64,000 nucleotides of DNA. It comes from Pseudohoeflea sp964511625 (lineage in GTDB: Bacteria > Pseudomonadota > Alphaproteobacteria > Rhizobiales > Rhizobiaceae). The notes beneath the pieces are model-generated. The model was not told where the DNA came from and made no database searches. It saw only the letters and a program-made list of their open reading frames with translations. How positions within the stretch are numbered: the stretch's first letter is position 1; each line of letters begins with the position of its first letter. Shown in pieces: positions 40,256-49,910 of this stretch. Both the position numbers and the translations under genes were made by a program. The DNA lies in NCBI GenBank assembly GCA_964511625.1, contig CAZEJG010000020.1, forward strand, positions 4,865-68,864. The letters are read 5' to 3'.

Positions 40256-40990
40256 ATGCTGGAACGCGCCGAACTCCCCACCACCTTTCTTGCTCAGGAC
40301 GGTTCGCTTCCCGTCGAATGGAAGGTCAGCGACGGACTGACCGACTACGACGTCGCGGTCGCCTTTATGGAAGATCGCGTCGAACGGATCGCCAACGGCG
40401 AAGCCGACGAACTGGTCTGGCTCGTCGAACACCCGCCGCTCTACACCGCCGGCACCAGCGCCGACGCCCAGGATCTGCTCTCTCCGGAGCGCTTCCCGGT
40501 CTACAAGACCGGGCGCGGCGGCGAATACACCTATCACGGGCCGGGCCAGCGCGTGGTCTATGTCATGCTCGACCTCAGGCGTCGCACCCGCGATGTGCGC
40601 ATGCTGGTGGCCGCACTCGAAGCGCTGGCAATCGGCACGCTCGCAGAGATGAACGTCCGTGGCGAACGTCGCGAGGACAGGGTTGGCGTCTGGGTGCAGC
40701 GGCCAGGACGACCGCGCGGGCCGGACGGCGCGATCGTCGAGGACAAGATCGCCGCCATCGGCGTGCGCCTGCGCAAATGGGTGAGCTATCACGGCATCGC
40801 GATCAACGTGGATCCCGACCTCGAGCATTTTTCCGGCATCGTGCCCTGCGGCATCACCGGGCACGGCGTGACCAGCCTCGTCGATCTCGGTCTGCCGGTG
40901 GCGATGGCCGATGTCGACATGCGCCTGCGCACCGTCTTCCAGGAGATTTTCGGTGCCGTTCGCAACGGCGCCAATCGCAATGGAAGCTGA
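40256..40990 (+). CDS. lipB: lipoyl(octanoyl) transferase
   Basis: 244 residues. LipB moves the octanoyl group from acyl carrier protein to lipoyl domains of pyruvate and 2-oxoglutarate dehydrogenases and the glycine cleavage system, in the cytosol. Diagnostic motifs: VEHPPLYTAGTSA, YKTGRGGEYTYHGPGQRVVYVMLDL, the catalytic Lys in IAAIGVRLRKWVSYHGIA, and the nucleophilic Cys in GIVPCGITGHGVTSL. Length and C-terminus are normal. It is a single gene convergent with the hypothetical gene at 40994. Confidence 0.95.
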   Translation: MLERAELPTTFLAQDGSLPVEWKVSDGLTDYDVAVAFMEDRVERIANGEADELVWLVEHPPLYTAGTSADAQDLLSPERFPVYKTGRGGEYTYHGPGQRVVYVMLDLRRRTRDVRMLVAALEALAIGTLAEMNVRGERREDRVGVWVQRPGRPRGPDGAIVEDKIAAIGVRLRKWVSYHGIAINVDPDLEHFSGIVPCGITGHGVTSLVDLGLPVAMADVDMRLRTVFQEIFGAVRNGANRNGS

Positions 40991-40993
40991 TTC

Positions 40994-41632
40994 TCAGGCG
41001 GCAGCGCGCCGGTCGGACACCAGATCCGCGACAATGGCGTCGAAAGCGGTGCGATGAGCACCGACGGATGACCGGCGGGCGGGATGGAACAATGCTTCCA
41101 CTTCATCGGTCGTCAGGGCCGCCCGGCTGCCGAGCGCGGCAAGTATCCGGTTGACGAAGATAAGCGTTTCCGGACTGACACTCACCCGGGTGGATGACTG
41201 ACGCGACGCGAGCGGCCCCTCGCCTTCCGCAATCGCGATGTGGATCTGCTCCAGCGCGAAGAAGACAAGCTCCGGACAATTGTCGCGCAGGATTTCGGTG
41301 ACCGCCACGACCACACGGAACTCGTTGCGGCTGGCTATCACGCCGCCACGACAGAACGTATGGCGAATCCAGTCCTCGACCGCGCCCGGCTTGCCGCCGA
41401 CTTCGGCGACCTTGGCGATCACATGCCGAACCATCTGATCCGAAAAGAACGGACCCCATTCCGCACATTTGCGTGAGCGTGAATGTTCGAGCGCGAGAAG
41501 AATGGCGATCTCGTCCCGCTCGCCGGGAGGACCACCCAAGATTCGATCTTGCACGAAATCCAGGTCGTCGCGGGTCATCTCGGACTTGTCGAGAAGGATG
41601 GAGGCCGGATAGGCCAGACGCAATTCGCACAT
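40994..41632 (-). CDS. conserved hypothetical alphaproteobacterial protein
   Basis: 212 residues, not recognised. It has no signal peptide and no transmembrane segment, and is predicted to be mostly helical with charged surfaces (DEIAILLALEHSRSRKCAEWGPFFSDQMVRHV and so on). One feature is a run of Cys/His residues (DWIRHTFCRGG, ILRDNCPEL), not arranged as a metal site. Codon use is like the neighbours', so it is probably native. A role as a small soluble regulator or adaptor is possible; nothing in the context helps, because both flanks are unrelated housekeeping genes. Confidence 0.65.
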   Translation of the reverse strand: MCELRLAYPASILLDKSEMTRDDLDFVQDRILGGPPGERDEIAILLALEHSRSRKCAEWGPFFSDQMVRHVIAKVAEVGGKPGAVEDWIRHTFCRGGVIASRNEFRVVVAVTEILRDNCPELVFFALEQIHIAIAEGEGPLASRQSSTRVSVSPETLIFVNRILAALGSRAALTTDEVEALFHPARRSSVGAHRTAFDAIVADLVSDRRAAA

Positions 41633-41843
41633 AGGCGTGGCTCCGCTTCGTCACGAGTTACAGTGCCGCAACGCACGCGCTCCGGACCGACCGGATAGCT
41701 TCGCCCGACGCTGCGGCCGCCCGGGGGTGTCAATCCACAGGCCCTCCCGCTATATGTTGCAGGGAAATCAGCTGTGACCGACACGACCGGACTGCCGGTC
41801 TTCATCGCGCTCTAAACGTACAAAGCTCAAAAAGGTTCCGCTT

Positions 41844-42227
41844 ATGAACACCCCGATGGACATGACCGCTCTCGATGAAGACACGCTCGGAGGCCGGATT
41901 TTCAAGGCGCGCGACATGTCCGGCATGACGATCGAGGATGCGGCGGCCCGTCTCGGCGTGACTCTCGAGACCTTCACTGAGTGGGAAAACGACCGCTCCG
42001 AGCCACGCGCCAACAAGTTGACGATGCTCGCGGGCGTCCTCGCCGTCAGCCCGACATGGCTTCTCTCCGGCGCCGGTGACGGCCCCGACCAGTCCGTCGT
42101 AACCGCCGGTCTATCGGAACTCGTCAACGAACTCGATCGCCTCCAGGCATTGAACGCGGAGATTACCGAGGGCATGGCCTCCCTGCGCGAACGGATCGAC
42201 ACACTGGCTCGCGCAACCAGCAGCTGA
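41844..42227 (+). CDS. XRE-family helix-turn-helix regulator
   Basis: 127 residues. The N-terminal HTH_3 domain spans ~17-76: IFKARDMSGMTIEDAAARLGV, then LETFTEWENDRSEPRANKLTMLAGVLAVSPTWLLSG. The C-terminal ~45 residues (LVNELDRLQALNAEITEGMASLRERIDTLA) form a coiled coil that probably makes a dimer. It is a single short gene, divergent to nothing recognisable, and immediately precedes the formaldehyde operon (104 bases). It could regulate that operon, but there is no direct evidence. Confidence 0.85.
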   Translation: MNTPMDMTALDEDTLGGRIFKARDMSGMTIEDAAARLGVTLETFTEWENDRSEPRANKLTMLAGVLAVSPTWLLSGAGDGPDQSVVTAGLSELVNELDRLQALNAEITEGMASLRERIDTLARATSS

Positions 42228-42330
42228 TCGGCTCGCTTTTTCCGCCGAAAGGGCGCTTGAGCCATATCCCGGCGCGTGACAATGTCGCCGCGAATCCAAA
42301 ACAAGAACACAGTCCTGGAGGATGATACCG

Positions 42331-43440
<1,110 letters not shown>

Positions 43441-43442
43441 GC

Positions 43443-44297
43443 ATGGCTGACGACACACTGAAGGTCGTATCCACCGCAAAGGCCCATGGCGGCATGCAGG
43501 GCGTCTATACGGCCTGGTCCGACGCCTGTAGCTGCGACATGACCTTTGCGGTCTTCGTGCCGCCCCAGGCCGTGGAAGCGCCCTGCCCCGTGCTGTGGTA
43601 TCTCTCGGGCCTGACCTGCACCCACCAGAACGTCATGGACAAGGGCGAGTACCGAAAGCGCGCCGCCGAGCTCGGGCTGATCATCGTCTGTCCGGACACC
43701 AGCCCGCGCGGCGATCAAGTGCCGGACGACGCGACCAACTGGCAGTTCGGCAAGGGCGCCGGGTTCTATCTCGACGCTACCGAGGAGCCGTGGAGCACCA
43801 ACTACCGGATGAAGACGCATATCCTCGAGGAACTGCCGGCGCTCATTGCCGAACACTTCCCCGCGGACATGTCGCGGCAGAGCGTTTTCGGACATTCGAT
43901 GGGCGGCCACGGCGCGCTGACTTTCGCGCTCTCGAACCCCGACCGTTTCAAGAGCTGCTCGGCCTTCGCCCCGATCGTCGAACCGTCCACCGCCGACTGG
44001 TCGAAGGGCGCCTTTGCCCGTTACCTCGGCGACGATCAAGCGGCGTGGCGCGCCCACGATGCCGTGGCAATGATCGAGGACGGCGCCCGCTTTGCCGAAT
44101 TCCTCATCGATCAGGGAACAGGCGACAACTTCCTGAACGACGGCCTGCGCCCCTGGCTTTTCGAAGAGGCGTGCAAGACGGCCGGCATTCCGCTGACGTT
44201 GCGGATGCAGGAGGGCTACGACCACTCCTACTACTTCATTTCGACCTTCATGGACGATCATCTCGACTGGCACGCCGACCGTCTGAAGGAGGCCTGA
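43443..44297 (+). CDS. fghA: S-formylglutathione hydrolase
   Basis: 284 residues, two bases after the dehydrogenase gene. An esterase D family enzyme with the alpha/beta hydrolase fold: LWYLSGLTCTHQNVMDKGEY forms the oxyanion loop, nucleophile elbow FGHSMGGHGALT, Asp in LIDQGTGDNFL, and His in YDHSYYFISTFMDDH. It hydrolyses S-formylglutathione to formate and glutathione. A bidirectional terminator follows the gene. Coexpression with the dehydrogenase completes the glutathione-dependent formaldehyde pathway; formate dehydrogenase is not in this window. Confidence 0.95.
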   Translation: MADDTLKVVSTAKAHGGMQGVYTAWSDACSCDMTFAVFVPPQAVEAPCPVLWYLSGLTCTHQNVMDKGEYRKRAAELGLIIVCPDTSPRGDQVPDDATNWQFGKGAGFYLDATEEPWSTNYRMKTHILEELPALIAEHFPADMSRQSVFGHSMGGHGALTFALSNPDRFKSCSAFAPIVEPSTADWSKGAFARYLGDDQAAWRAHDAVAMIEDGARFAEFLIDQGTGDNFLNDGLRPWLFEEACKTAGIPLTLRMQEGYDHSYYFISTFMDDHLDWHADRLKEA

Positions 44298-44306
44298 CCC
44301 GAAAGC

Positions 44307-44336
44307 AAAAAGCCCGGTCCCGACCGGGCTTTTTTC
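44307..44336. terminator. bidirectional terminator between fghA and the lipoprotein gene
   Basis: AGCCCGGTC (44311-44319) and GACCGGGCT (44322-44330) form a perfect stem with a two-base loop, flanked by A-run and T-run, serving both convergent genes. Confidence 0.9.
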
Positions 44337-44351
44337 GGACGCTGTTCGAGC

Positions 44352-45131
44352 CTACTGCGCGGCGTCTACGACGGTGCAGTCGTTGGCGACCGTGACTACG
44401 CAGGGCTCGTCGCCGCTGATGATGTCGCCGTCCTTGTCTTCCGCGGCCATGGCGTCCCGTGCGAGGCTTTTGGGTGCGGGCTCGGCCGTCTCGGGCGTCA
44501 GGAGCGGCCTGGAGGTGTCGATGACCGGATCCTCCGCCTGTTCGTCCGTGGCGTCGTATGACGGAGTGACCGTGCCGTTGAGAAGCGGATCGGCGCTCAG
44601 CGGCGGCGGAGTCGGGTCGACTTCGAACACCGGCCGCGTCACCGGCCGGCTGACCGGCTTGCGGGGCGCATTCACCGCAACCGGCACCGTGCCCTCGAGA
44701 CCGAGCAGCCGGCGCACATCGGCAGTCATCCCGGCGATGACGGCGGCGGTGTCGGGCCCGTTCTGGCGGGCCAGCCCGGAATAGATGATCCTGCCGTCGT
44801 TAGCCGAGGTGACGACAACGTCATAGGAGGCGGTTATCCCGCCGAGGCCGGCAAAACCGCGCGTGAGAGAACGGACGAATATCCGCAGGTTCGCGTCTTG
44901 GCCGATATCCCTCGTTCCGCGCCCCACCGAATTCGCCAGCGAGGTATAGAGCGGCACGTTGAAGGATGGATCGACGCCATAATCCGAACTGACGTCGACG
45001 GAAACGACCGTGACGATGACCGACCGCGTCATTGGCTTGGGCGGCGATGCGCAGGAGGCGAGAAGAGCGCCGCAAACGAGGATGATCATCCCCAGCAGGG
45101 GCAAGCGGGGATGCTGCAGGGCATTGGTCAC
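44352..45131 (-). CDS. hypothetical lipoprotein
   Basis: 259 residues. The N-terminus MTNALQHPRLPLLGMIILVC then GALLASCAS has a signal peptide with the lipobox LASC; Cys27 would be lipidated. The middle (VIVTVVSVDVSSDYGVDPSFN ... NVPLYTSLANSVGRGTRDI) is a beta-rich domain resembling DUF4136-like or other envelope lipoproteins. The second half is Pro/Thr-rich and low-complexity, ending with two Cys (EPCVVTVANDCTV). It probably belongs to the cell envelope. Function unknown. A one-mismatch CtrA half-site lies in its promoter region (45183-45197). Confidence 0.75.
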   Translation of the reverse strand: MTNALQHPRLPLLGMIILVCGALLASCASPPKPMTRSVIVTVVSVDVSSDYGVDPSFNVPLYTSLANSVGRGTRDIGQDANLRIFVRSLTRGFAGLGGITASYDVVVTSANDGRIIYSGLARQNGPDTAAVIAGMTADVRRLLGLEGTVPVAVNAPRKPVSRPVTRPVFEVDPTPPPLSADPLLNGTVTPSYDATDEQAEDPVIDTSRPLLTPETAEPAPKSLARDAMAAEDKDGDIISGDEPCVVTVANDCTVVDAAQ

Positions 45132-45224
45132 GAGCGGCGACTCCGGCGGCGATAGGGCTGCCGGAAATTTCGCCTTTTATGGTTAGCGCCCGGTTAATCC
45201 GATGCGCCAATCTTGGCAAACTCG

Positions 45225-46013
45225 TCAGATAGATGACGTCCTGAGCGCCAGACAGGCGACATCGAACTCCTGCTTGCGGACCGCGCGACGGCGGGCAGCT
45301 TCCGCATCCTCGCCCCACTGCGAGATGTTCCAGTCCTCGTCGACATGGGCTGCCGCCCAGACCTCGTCGGGCTCGGTTGCACCTTCGAGGAGCGCGAGCG
45401 CCATGATCAGCGAGCCGGTCAGGCTGGTCGCCACATGCAGCGCCGCAAGACCGATCGCGGATTCGCGTGCGGCAAGCAGCCCGGCCAGGATCGACTTGGT
45501 CTCTTCGGGTTGCTCGACATGCATCACACCCTCGGCCAGCGCGAAGCGTGCGCCGTGGGTCTCTTCCATCCAGGTAAGGAAGGGCGTCCATTTCTCGTTC
45601 TGCGCCGCCACGAGGCCCTCGGGAGAAGAAGCTCGGTAGCACAACAGATCCGTATCGCCGTAGGCGAGGATTTCCTGGCGGACGTCGTCCTTGACGTGGA
45701 CCACACCGTCGAGCGCGGTGTTGAGGATGCGCGTGAGCGGCATGCTGCCGGGATCGATATGGGTCTCCTGCGCGTCCCATTCGCGCGCCACCGCATCGGC
45801 GAGTTCCTGTGACGGCAGATGGAACAGTCCGCGCGACGGCGTCTTGAGTTCGCGACCGTCGAGCTTGATCAGGAAGCCGTCGGCGACGGCCTCGACCGTC
45901 ACCTCCTTGTAGAACCGCCGTGCCATGTCGCGCTTGAACGCCGACTGGGCACGCCGGATCGGATCCTTCTCCTGCGGCGTTCCGTTTTCGAGGTCACTGA
46001 GCAAGTCGCGCAT
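45225..46013 (-). CDS. ATP12 family F1-ATPase assembly chaperone
   Basis: 262 residues from the ATG at 46013 (GGGAGAG upstream). ATP12 proteins (PF07542) are confined to alphaproteobacteria and mitochondria and assist assembly of the F1 alpha subunit. RFYKEVTVEAVADGFLIKLDGRELKTPSRG is the characteristic start; EWDAQETHIDPGSMPLTRILNTALDG and DLLCYRASSPEGLVAAQNEKW follow. Cytoplasmic. The start overlaps the end of the upstream HAD-hydrolase gene (46011-46013 within its last codons), so this is the end of a coupled run with the HAD and RluC genes. Confidence 0.9.
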   Translation of the reverse strand: MRDLLSDLENGTPQEKDPIRRAQSAFKRDMARRFYKEVTVEAVADGFLIKLDGRELKTPSRGLFHLPSQELADAVAREWDAQETHIDPGSMPLTRILNTALDGVVHVKDDVRQEILAYGDTDLLCYRASSPEGLVAAQNEKWTPFLTWMEETHGARFALAEGVMHVEQPEETKSILAGLLAARESAIGLAALHVATSLTGSLIMALALLEGATEPDEVWAAAHVDEDWNISQWGEDAEAARRRAVRKQEFDVACLALRTSSI

Positions 46014-46677
46014 CGCGCTCTCCCTGAAGTCCGAGCAGGCCGCCGAGTTGTGCGGCATCATGGGCAATATGGTGTGCGCCGGCGCGAATTAAATGCTCGA
46101 CGGGCGCATAGCCCCAGGAAACCCCCAGCGCCGTCGCACCGGCATTGCGGGCCATTTCCATGTCGAAGACCGCATCGCCGACGACGATCGCATCAGCGGG
46201 ATCGATCCCGGTTTCGGCGCAGCATTCGAGCACCATGGCCGGATTGGGCTTCGACGGGCAGTCATCGGCCGTGCGCACGGCGATGAACAGCGGATTGAGA
46301 CTGTAATGGCTGAGAATCGCACCCAGCCCGCGCCGAGACTTGCCGGTGACGACACCGAGAAGCACGTCGGGCATCGCAGCCAATGTGCGCACCAGATCGG
46401 CCATGCCGTCATACATCGGCTCCATCGCCCCGCCGCCCGTCCGGTAGGCAAAGAAGTGGTCCTTGTAGCGCGCCGCGATCGCCGTCACCTCGGCATCGAC
46501 GTCACGGTTCAGGAGCCGTGCCACCGCACGATCGAGCGAGAGGCCGATGATCGAGCGCACCGTCGCCGGTCCGGGATCGGGATGACCGAAATCCTTGAAG
46601 GCGAGCGCCATGTTGGCGTGAATGATGGACTGGCTGTCGACGAGCGTGCCGTCGCAGTCGAAGAGGACAAGTTTCAT
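45994..46677 (-). CDS. HAD-superfamily hydrolase (phosphoglycolate phosphatase-like)
   Basis: 227 residues. All HAD motifs are visible: motif I LVLFDCDGTLVDS with nucleophile Asp8 and acid Asp10, motif II TGKSRRGLG, motif III Lys in CPSKPNPAMVLE, motif IV VVGDAVFDMEMARNAG. A cap domain of the C1 type (helical) sits between I and II. The group includes phosphoglycolate phosphatase, pyrophosphatase and beta-phosphoglucomutase; substrate uncertain. The start codon overlaps the stop of the rluC-like gene (46674-46677) and its end overlaps ATP12, so the three genes are transcribed and translated together. Confidence 0.88.
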   Translation of the reverse strand: MKLVLFDCDGTLVDSQSIIHANMALAFKDFGHPDPGPATVRSIIGLSLDRAVARLLNRDVDAEVTAIAARYKDHFFAYRTGGGAMEPMYDGMADLVRTLAAMPDVLLGVVTGKSRRGLGAILSHYSLNPLFIAVRTADDCPSKPNPAMVLECCAETGIDPADAIVVGDAVFDMEMARNAGATALGVSWGYAPVEHLIRAGAHHIAHDAAQLGGLLGLQGERDARLAQ

Positions 46678-47657
46678 TCGTCGTTTCCGGCGGCTTCGTC
46701 GAACCCGATCAGGTTCCAGCTCTGGACCATGTGCGGCGGCAGAGGTGCGGTGACGTCGAGCGTCCCGCCCTTCGGATGCGGCACGATGATGCGACGAGCC
46801 AGCAGGTGCAGCCGCTTCTGCACCCCGCCCGGGAATTCCCAGTTGGGATCATCCTCGAAATATTTCGGATCGCCGATGATCGGCGTGCCCATGTGCTGCG
46901 CATGGACACGCAACTGGTGGGTCCGACCGGTGTATGGCTCCATCTCCAGCCAGCTGAGCCGCTGGCCGGCAGTCTCGATCAGCCTGTAATGCGACACCGC
47001 GTGATCCGCGCCGGTTTCACCGTGCTGGGCCACCCGCATGCGGTCGCCGTCGGGCGTGGCTTCCTTGACGAGCCAGGTGGAGATTCGCCCCTCGTGCTTG
47101 CGGGGAATACCCTTGACCAAAGACCAGTAGGTCTTCTTCGTCTCACGCTCGCGGAAAGCCGCCGTCAGATGCTGCGCGGCGCCGCGGGTACGGGCGACGA
47201 CGAGAACGCCGGCGGTGTCCCGGTCGAGCCGGTGAACGAGCCGGGGTTTCTCGCCCTTCTTGTTGCGCCATGCCTCGAGCATGGAATCGACCGAGCGGGT
47301 GATGCCCGAGCCGCCCTGCACTGCGAGACCCGCGGGCTTGTTGAAGACGATCACCCGATCATCCTCGTGCAGCACCATGGCCTGCAGGACGTCGCCGTCC
47401 TCGCGGTTGCGGATCGTATTGGCTGTGAGCGGCCCTGCGGCCTTCTCGTCCACGCCCAGCGGCGGAATGCGGACCTGCTGGCCCGGCTGCAGCCGGGTGT
47501 CGGATTTCGCCCGCGATCCGTCGACGCGGATCTGCCCGGTGCGCAGGAGTTTCTGCAGGGCGCCGAAGCCGAGCCCCGGAAAGTGCGACTTGAACCAGCG
47601 GTCGAGACGCATCCCGGCCTCGTCGCCGTCCACTTCCCTCAATTCAACGCCTGCCAC
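46674..47657 (-). CDS. rluC: RluA-family pseudouridine synthase
   Basis: 327 residues. An N-terminal S4 RNA-binding domain (~17-75, GMRLDRWFKSHFPGLGFGALQKLL) is followed by the catalytic core. The motif RLVHRLDRDTAGVLVVART contains the essential Asp, and LEMEPYTGRTHQLRVHAQHMGTPIIGDPKY is the family's second signature. Length and S4 domain fit RluC, which modifies 23S rRNA positions 955, 2504 and 2580 in E. coli, though RluA-group paralogues are hard to separate by eye. Cytoplasmic. Coupled to the HAD gene downstream. Confidence 0.85.
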   Translation of the reverse strand: MAGVELREVDGDEAGMRLDRWFKSHFPGLGFGALQKLLRTGQIRVDGSRAKSDTRLQPGQQVRIPPLGVDEKAAGPLTANTIRNREDGDVLQAMVLHEDDRVIVFNKPAGLAVQGGSGITRSVDSMLEAWRNKKGEKPRLVHRLDRDTAGVLVVARTRGAAQHLTAAFRERETKKTYWSLVKGIPRKHEGRISTWLVKEATPDGDRMRVAQHGETGADHAVSHYRLIETAGQRLSWLEMEPYTGRTHQLRVHAQHMGTPIIGDPKYFEDDPNWEFPGGVQKRLHLLARRIIVPHPKGGTLDVTAPLPPHMVQSWNLIGFDEAAGNDE

Positions 47658-47669
47658 TTGCTTCTCCGA

Positions 47670-48044
47670 TCAGAACTGCCGCCCGACGAAGAGCCCCGCG
47701 AAGAGCGCAAGGATCGAAACGGCTACACTGGCGGCGATATAGCCTGCCGCGGCGGAGATTGCACCCCGTTCGTACAGAGAGACCGCATCGAGCGAGAACG
47801 CGGAGAAAGTCGTGAAGCCGCCGAGGAACCCGGTGGCGATCAGCAGCCTGAGATCGCCATCCCCCGCCGAGCGCCTGGCAAGCCATGCGATCACCAGTCC
47901 CATGGCGAGCGAACCCGCAATGTTGACGACCATCGTGCCCCACGGAAACTTTGTTCCCAAAGAGTGGCCGATAATCGAGGTGGCGGCAAATCGGCACAAC
48001 GCACCAAGACCTCCACCGGCGAAAACAAGAAAATAAGCGTTCAT
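47670..48044 (-). CDS. crcB: fluoride ion channel CrcB
   Basis: 124 residues with four transmembrane helices. CrcB/Fluc motifs are present: FAGGGLGALCRFAATSIIG near the start, GTMVVNIAGSLAMGLVIAW with the pore Asn, and GGFTTFSAFSLDAVSLYERG, which contains the phenylalanine box lining the pore. It acts as an antiparallel homodimer exporting F-. No fluoride riboswitch was found in the short upstream gap. It lies 12 bases upstream of rluC and is probably cotranscribed with it. Confidence 0.93.
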   Translation of the reverse strand: MNAYFLVFAGGGLGALCRFAATSIIGHSLGTKFPWGTMVVNIAGSLAMGLVIAWLARRSAGDGDLRLLIATGFLGGFTTFSAFSLDAVSLYERGAISAAAGYIAASVAVSILALFAGLFVGRQF

Positions 48045-48169
48045 ACGGCCCCTCTAGCTCAAAAAAACCGGTGATTAAAGCGGCTGCATCCGGGAAAACA
48101 CGTATTCGTGCCGCCAAAACAATAGATTATATGTTTTGCCTTTGCATCTGCTCTAAAGGGACGTCTGTC

Positions 48170-48577
48170 ATGACCAAGGAAGCAGAGGCGGCACGCGCCG
48201 GAACCGGGCGCAAGTATTGGCACAAAAAAAATCTGGTCGGATTGTTCTTGTTCTGGTTCATTTGCAGCATCGGCCTGGCGCTCTACACATTTGTGACGGA
48301 CGCATCGTCCGCCATGTCCACTCCTCGGATCGGTGCCTCCGCCACCCGGAGCACGACTTTCTGGACACTGGTTGCCTGCATGGCGGCGGTTCTGGCGGGT
48401 TCGGTGGTGTGGCTCGCCTGCGCAAGCCTCTTTGCCAAGCGCGACAGTACGCTCGACGAAATTCGCGACACCCTGCCCTCCTACGCGCCACCGCGGGACG
48501 ACCACTTCGAGACACAGACCGCCGACGATCCACTCGGCCAGGATCACAACACAGGCACACTCAATCCCGGAGAATGA
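48170..48577 (+). CDS. hypothetical two-helix membrane protein
   Basis: 135 residues from the ATG at 48170 (AAAGGGACG upstream); the frame extends to 48071 without a better start. Two transmembrane helices lie at about 23-45 (NLVGLFLFWFICSIGLALYTF) and 64-87 (TFWTLVACMAAVLAGSVVWL). The C-terminal ~45 residues are polar and acidic, probably cytoplasmic. No known family. It converges on the rarA gene. Confidence 0.65.
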   Translation: MTKEAEAARAGTGRKYWHKKNLVGLFLFWFICSIGLALYTFVTDASSAMSTPRIGASATRSTTFWTLVACMAAVLAGSVVWLACASLFAKRDSTLDEIRDTLPSYAPPRDDHFETQTADDPLGQDHNTGTLNPGE

Positions 48578-48602
48578 CAGAAGCGGTGGGCCATCCCCGA
48601 AC

Positions 48603-49910
48603 CTACAGCACCCGCTCCTTCCTGAGCCGCGCCCAGAAGTCCAGCCGCTTGCGAATGTCGCGTTCGAAACCGCGTTCGGGGGGATCGTAGAAGTTCTGGC
48701 GGCCGAGCGCTTCGGGGAAATAGTCCTGGCCGGAAAAAGCGTCGGGCTGGTCGTGGTCGTAGAGATAGCCGTCGCCGTAGCCTTCCCCCTTCATGAGCTT
48801 GGTGGGCGCGTTGAGGATGTGCTTCGGCGGCAGCAGCGAGCCGTTTTCCTTCGCCACCCGCATGGCCTGCTTGAAGGCTGTGTAGACCGCGTTCGACTTC
48901 GGCGCCGAGGCGAGATAGACGCAAGCCTGGGCGAGCGCCAGTTCGCCCTCGGGCGAGCCGAGATAGTCGTAGGCATCCTTGGCGGCATTGGCGATGACCA
49001 GCGCCTGCGGATCGGCGAGCCCGATGTCTTCCGAGGCCATGCGCACCAGCCGTCGGCCGATGAACAGCGGATCCTCGCCCGCATCGAACATGCGGCACAG
49101 ATAATAGAGCGCCGCATCCGGGTCGGACCCGCGTACCGACTTGTGCAGCGCCGAGATGAGGTTGTAGTGGCCGTCCTGGCCCTTGTCGTAGACCGGCGCC
49201 CGGCGCTGGACGACCCGGATCAACGCCTCAGTATCGAAGGTCTCGCCGTCGCGTGCCGCGCGCCAGACTTCCTCCGCGAGCGTCAGCGCCGAACGGCCGT
49301 CACCGTCGGCCATCCGGACGAGTGTTTCGCGCGCCGCCTCGTCGAGCGGCAGCGGCCTGCCCTGCTCCTCCTCGGCACGATCAAGGAGGTGGTTCAGGCT
49401 TTCGGCGTCGTGGGACTTGAAGGTCAGCACACGGGCGCGCGACAGAAGTGCGGCGTTGAGTTCGAAGGACGGGTTTTCCGTGGTGGCGCCGACGAGGACG
49501 ATGGTGCCGTCTTCCATGACGGGCAGGAAACTGTCCTGCTGCGCGCGGTTGAAGCGGTGGATCTCGTCGACGAAGAGCAGCGTCTGCCGCCCGCCCATGC
49601 GCCGGGCGCGCGCGGCTTCGAAGACCTTCTTCAGATCGGCTACGCCAGAAAAGATCGCCGAGATCTGCTCGAAGGCCAGATCGGTCGCCCCGGCGAGAAG
49701 CCGCGCGACCGTCGTCTTGCCGGTTCCGGGCGGCCCCCAGAAGATCATCGAACCCAGGCTGCCCGAAGCGATCATGCGCGTCAGCACCCCGTCCTCGCCG
49801 GTCAGGTGCGCCTGGCCGCTGACTTCGGCCAGCGTCTTCGGACGCAACCGGTCTGCCAGCGGACGCGCGACCTTGTCTGCGGCAGACGTGTCTTCGAACA
49901 GGTCGGCCAT
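48603..49910 (-). CDS. rarA: replication-associated recombination protein RarA (MgsA)
   Basis: 435 residues. AAA+ ATPase related to clamp loaders: Walker A GPPGTGKTT near residue 60, Walker B LLFVDEIHRFN, sensor 1 LVGATTENPSFELN, and the C-terminal MgsA/tetramer domain (DPDAALYYLCRMFDAGEDPLF; DIGLADPQALVIANAA). It loads at stalled replication forks. The ATG overlaps by one base the TGA of degP (TGATG), so translation is coupled. This degP-rarA order beside the ribosomal region is common in rhizobial genomes. Confidence 0.94.
   Translation of the reverse strand: MADLFEDTSAADKVARPLADRLRPKTLAEVSGQAHLTGEDGVLTRMIASGSLGSMIFWGPPGTGKTTVARLLAGATDLAFEQISAIFSGVADLKKVFEAARARRMGGRQTLLFVDEIHRFNRAQQDSFLPVMEDGTIVLVGATTENPSFELNAALLSRARVLTFKSHDAESLNHLLDRAEEEQGRPLPLDEAARETLVRMADGDGRSALTLAEEVWRAARDGETFDTEALIRVVQRRAPVYDKGQDGHYNLISALHKSVRGSDPDAALYYLCRMFDAGEDPLFIGRRLVRMASEDIGLADPQALVIANAAKDAYDYLGSPEGELALAQACVYLASAPKSNAVYTAFKQAMRVAKENGSLLPPKHILNAPTKLMKGEGYGDGYLYDHDQPDAFSGQDYFPEALGRQNFYDPPERGFERDIRKRLDFWARLRKERVL

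Noticed and set aside
41774..41815. 13-codon open frame (GTG start) before the XRE regulator
   Set aside because: Too short, no ribosome binding site and no terminator; nothing distinguishes it from chance.
45183..45197. Second CtrA-like site (TTAG-N7-TTAA) upstream of the lipoprotein gene
   Set aside because: One mismatch in a short degenerate motif; below what position and sequence alone can support.
48045..48169. Possible fluoride riboswitch upstream of crcB
   Set aside because: The gap was read for the conserved GGCGATGG-type pseudoknot motif; none is present.
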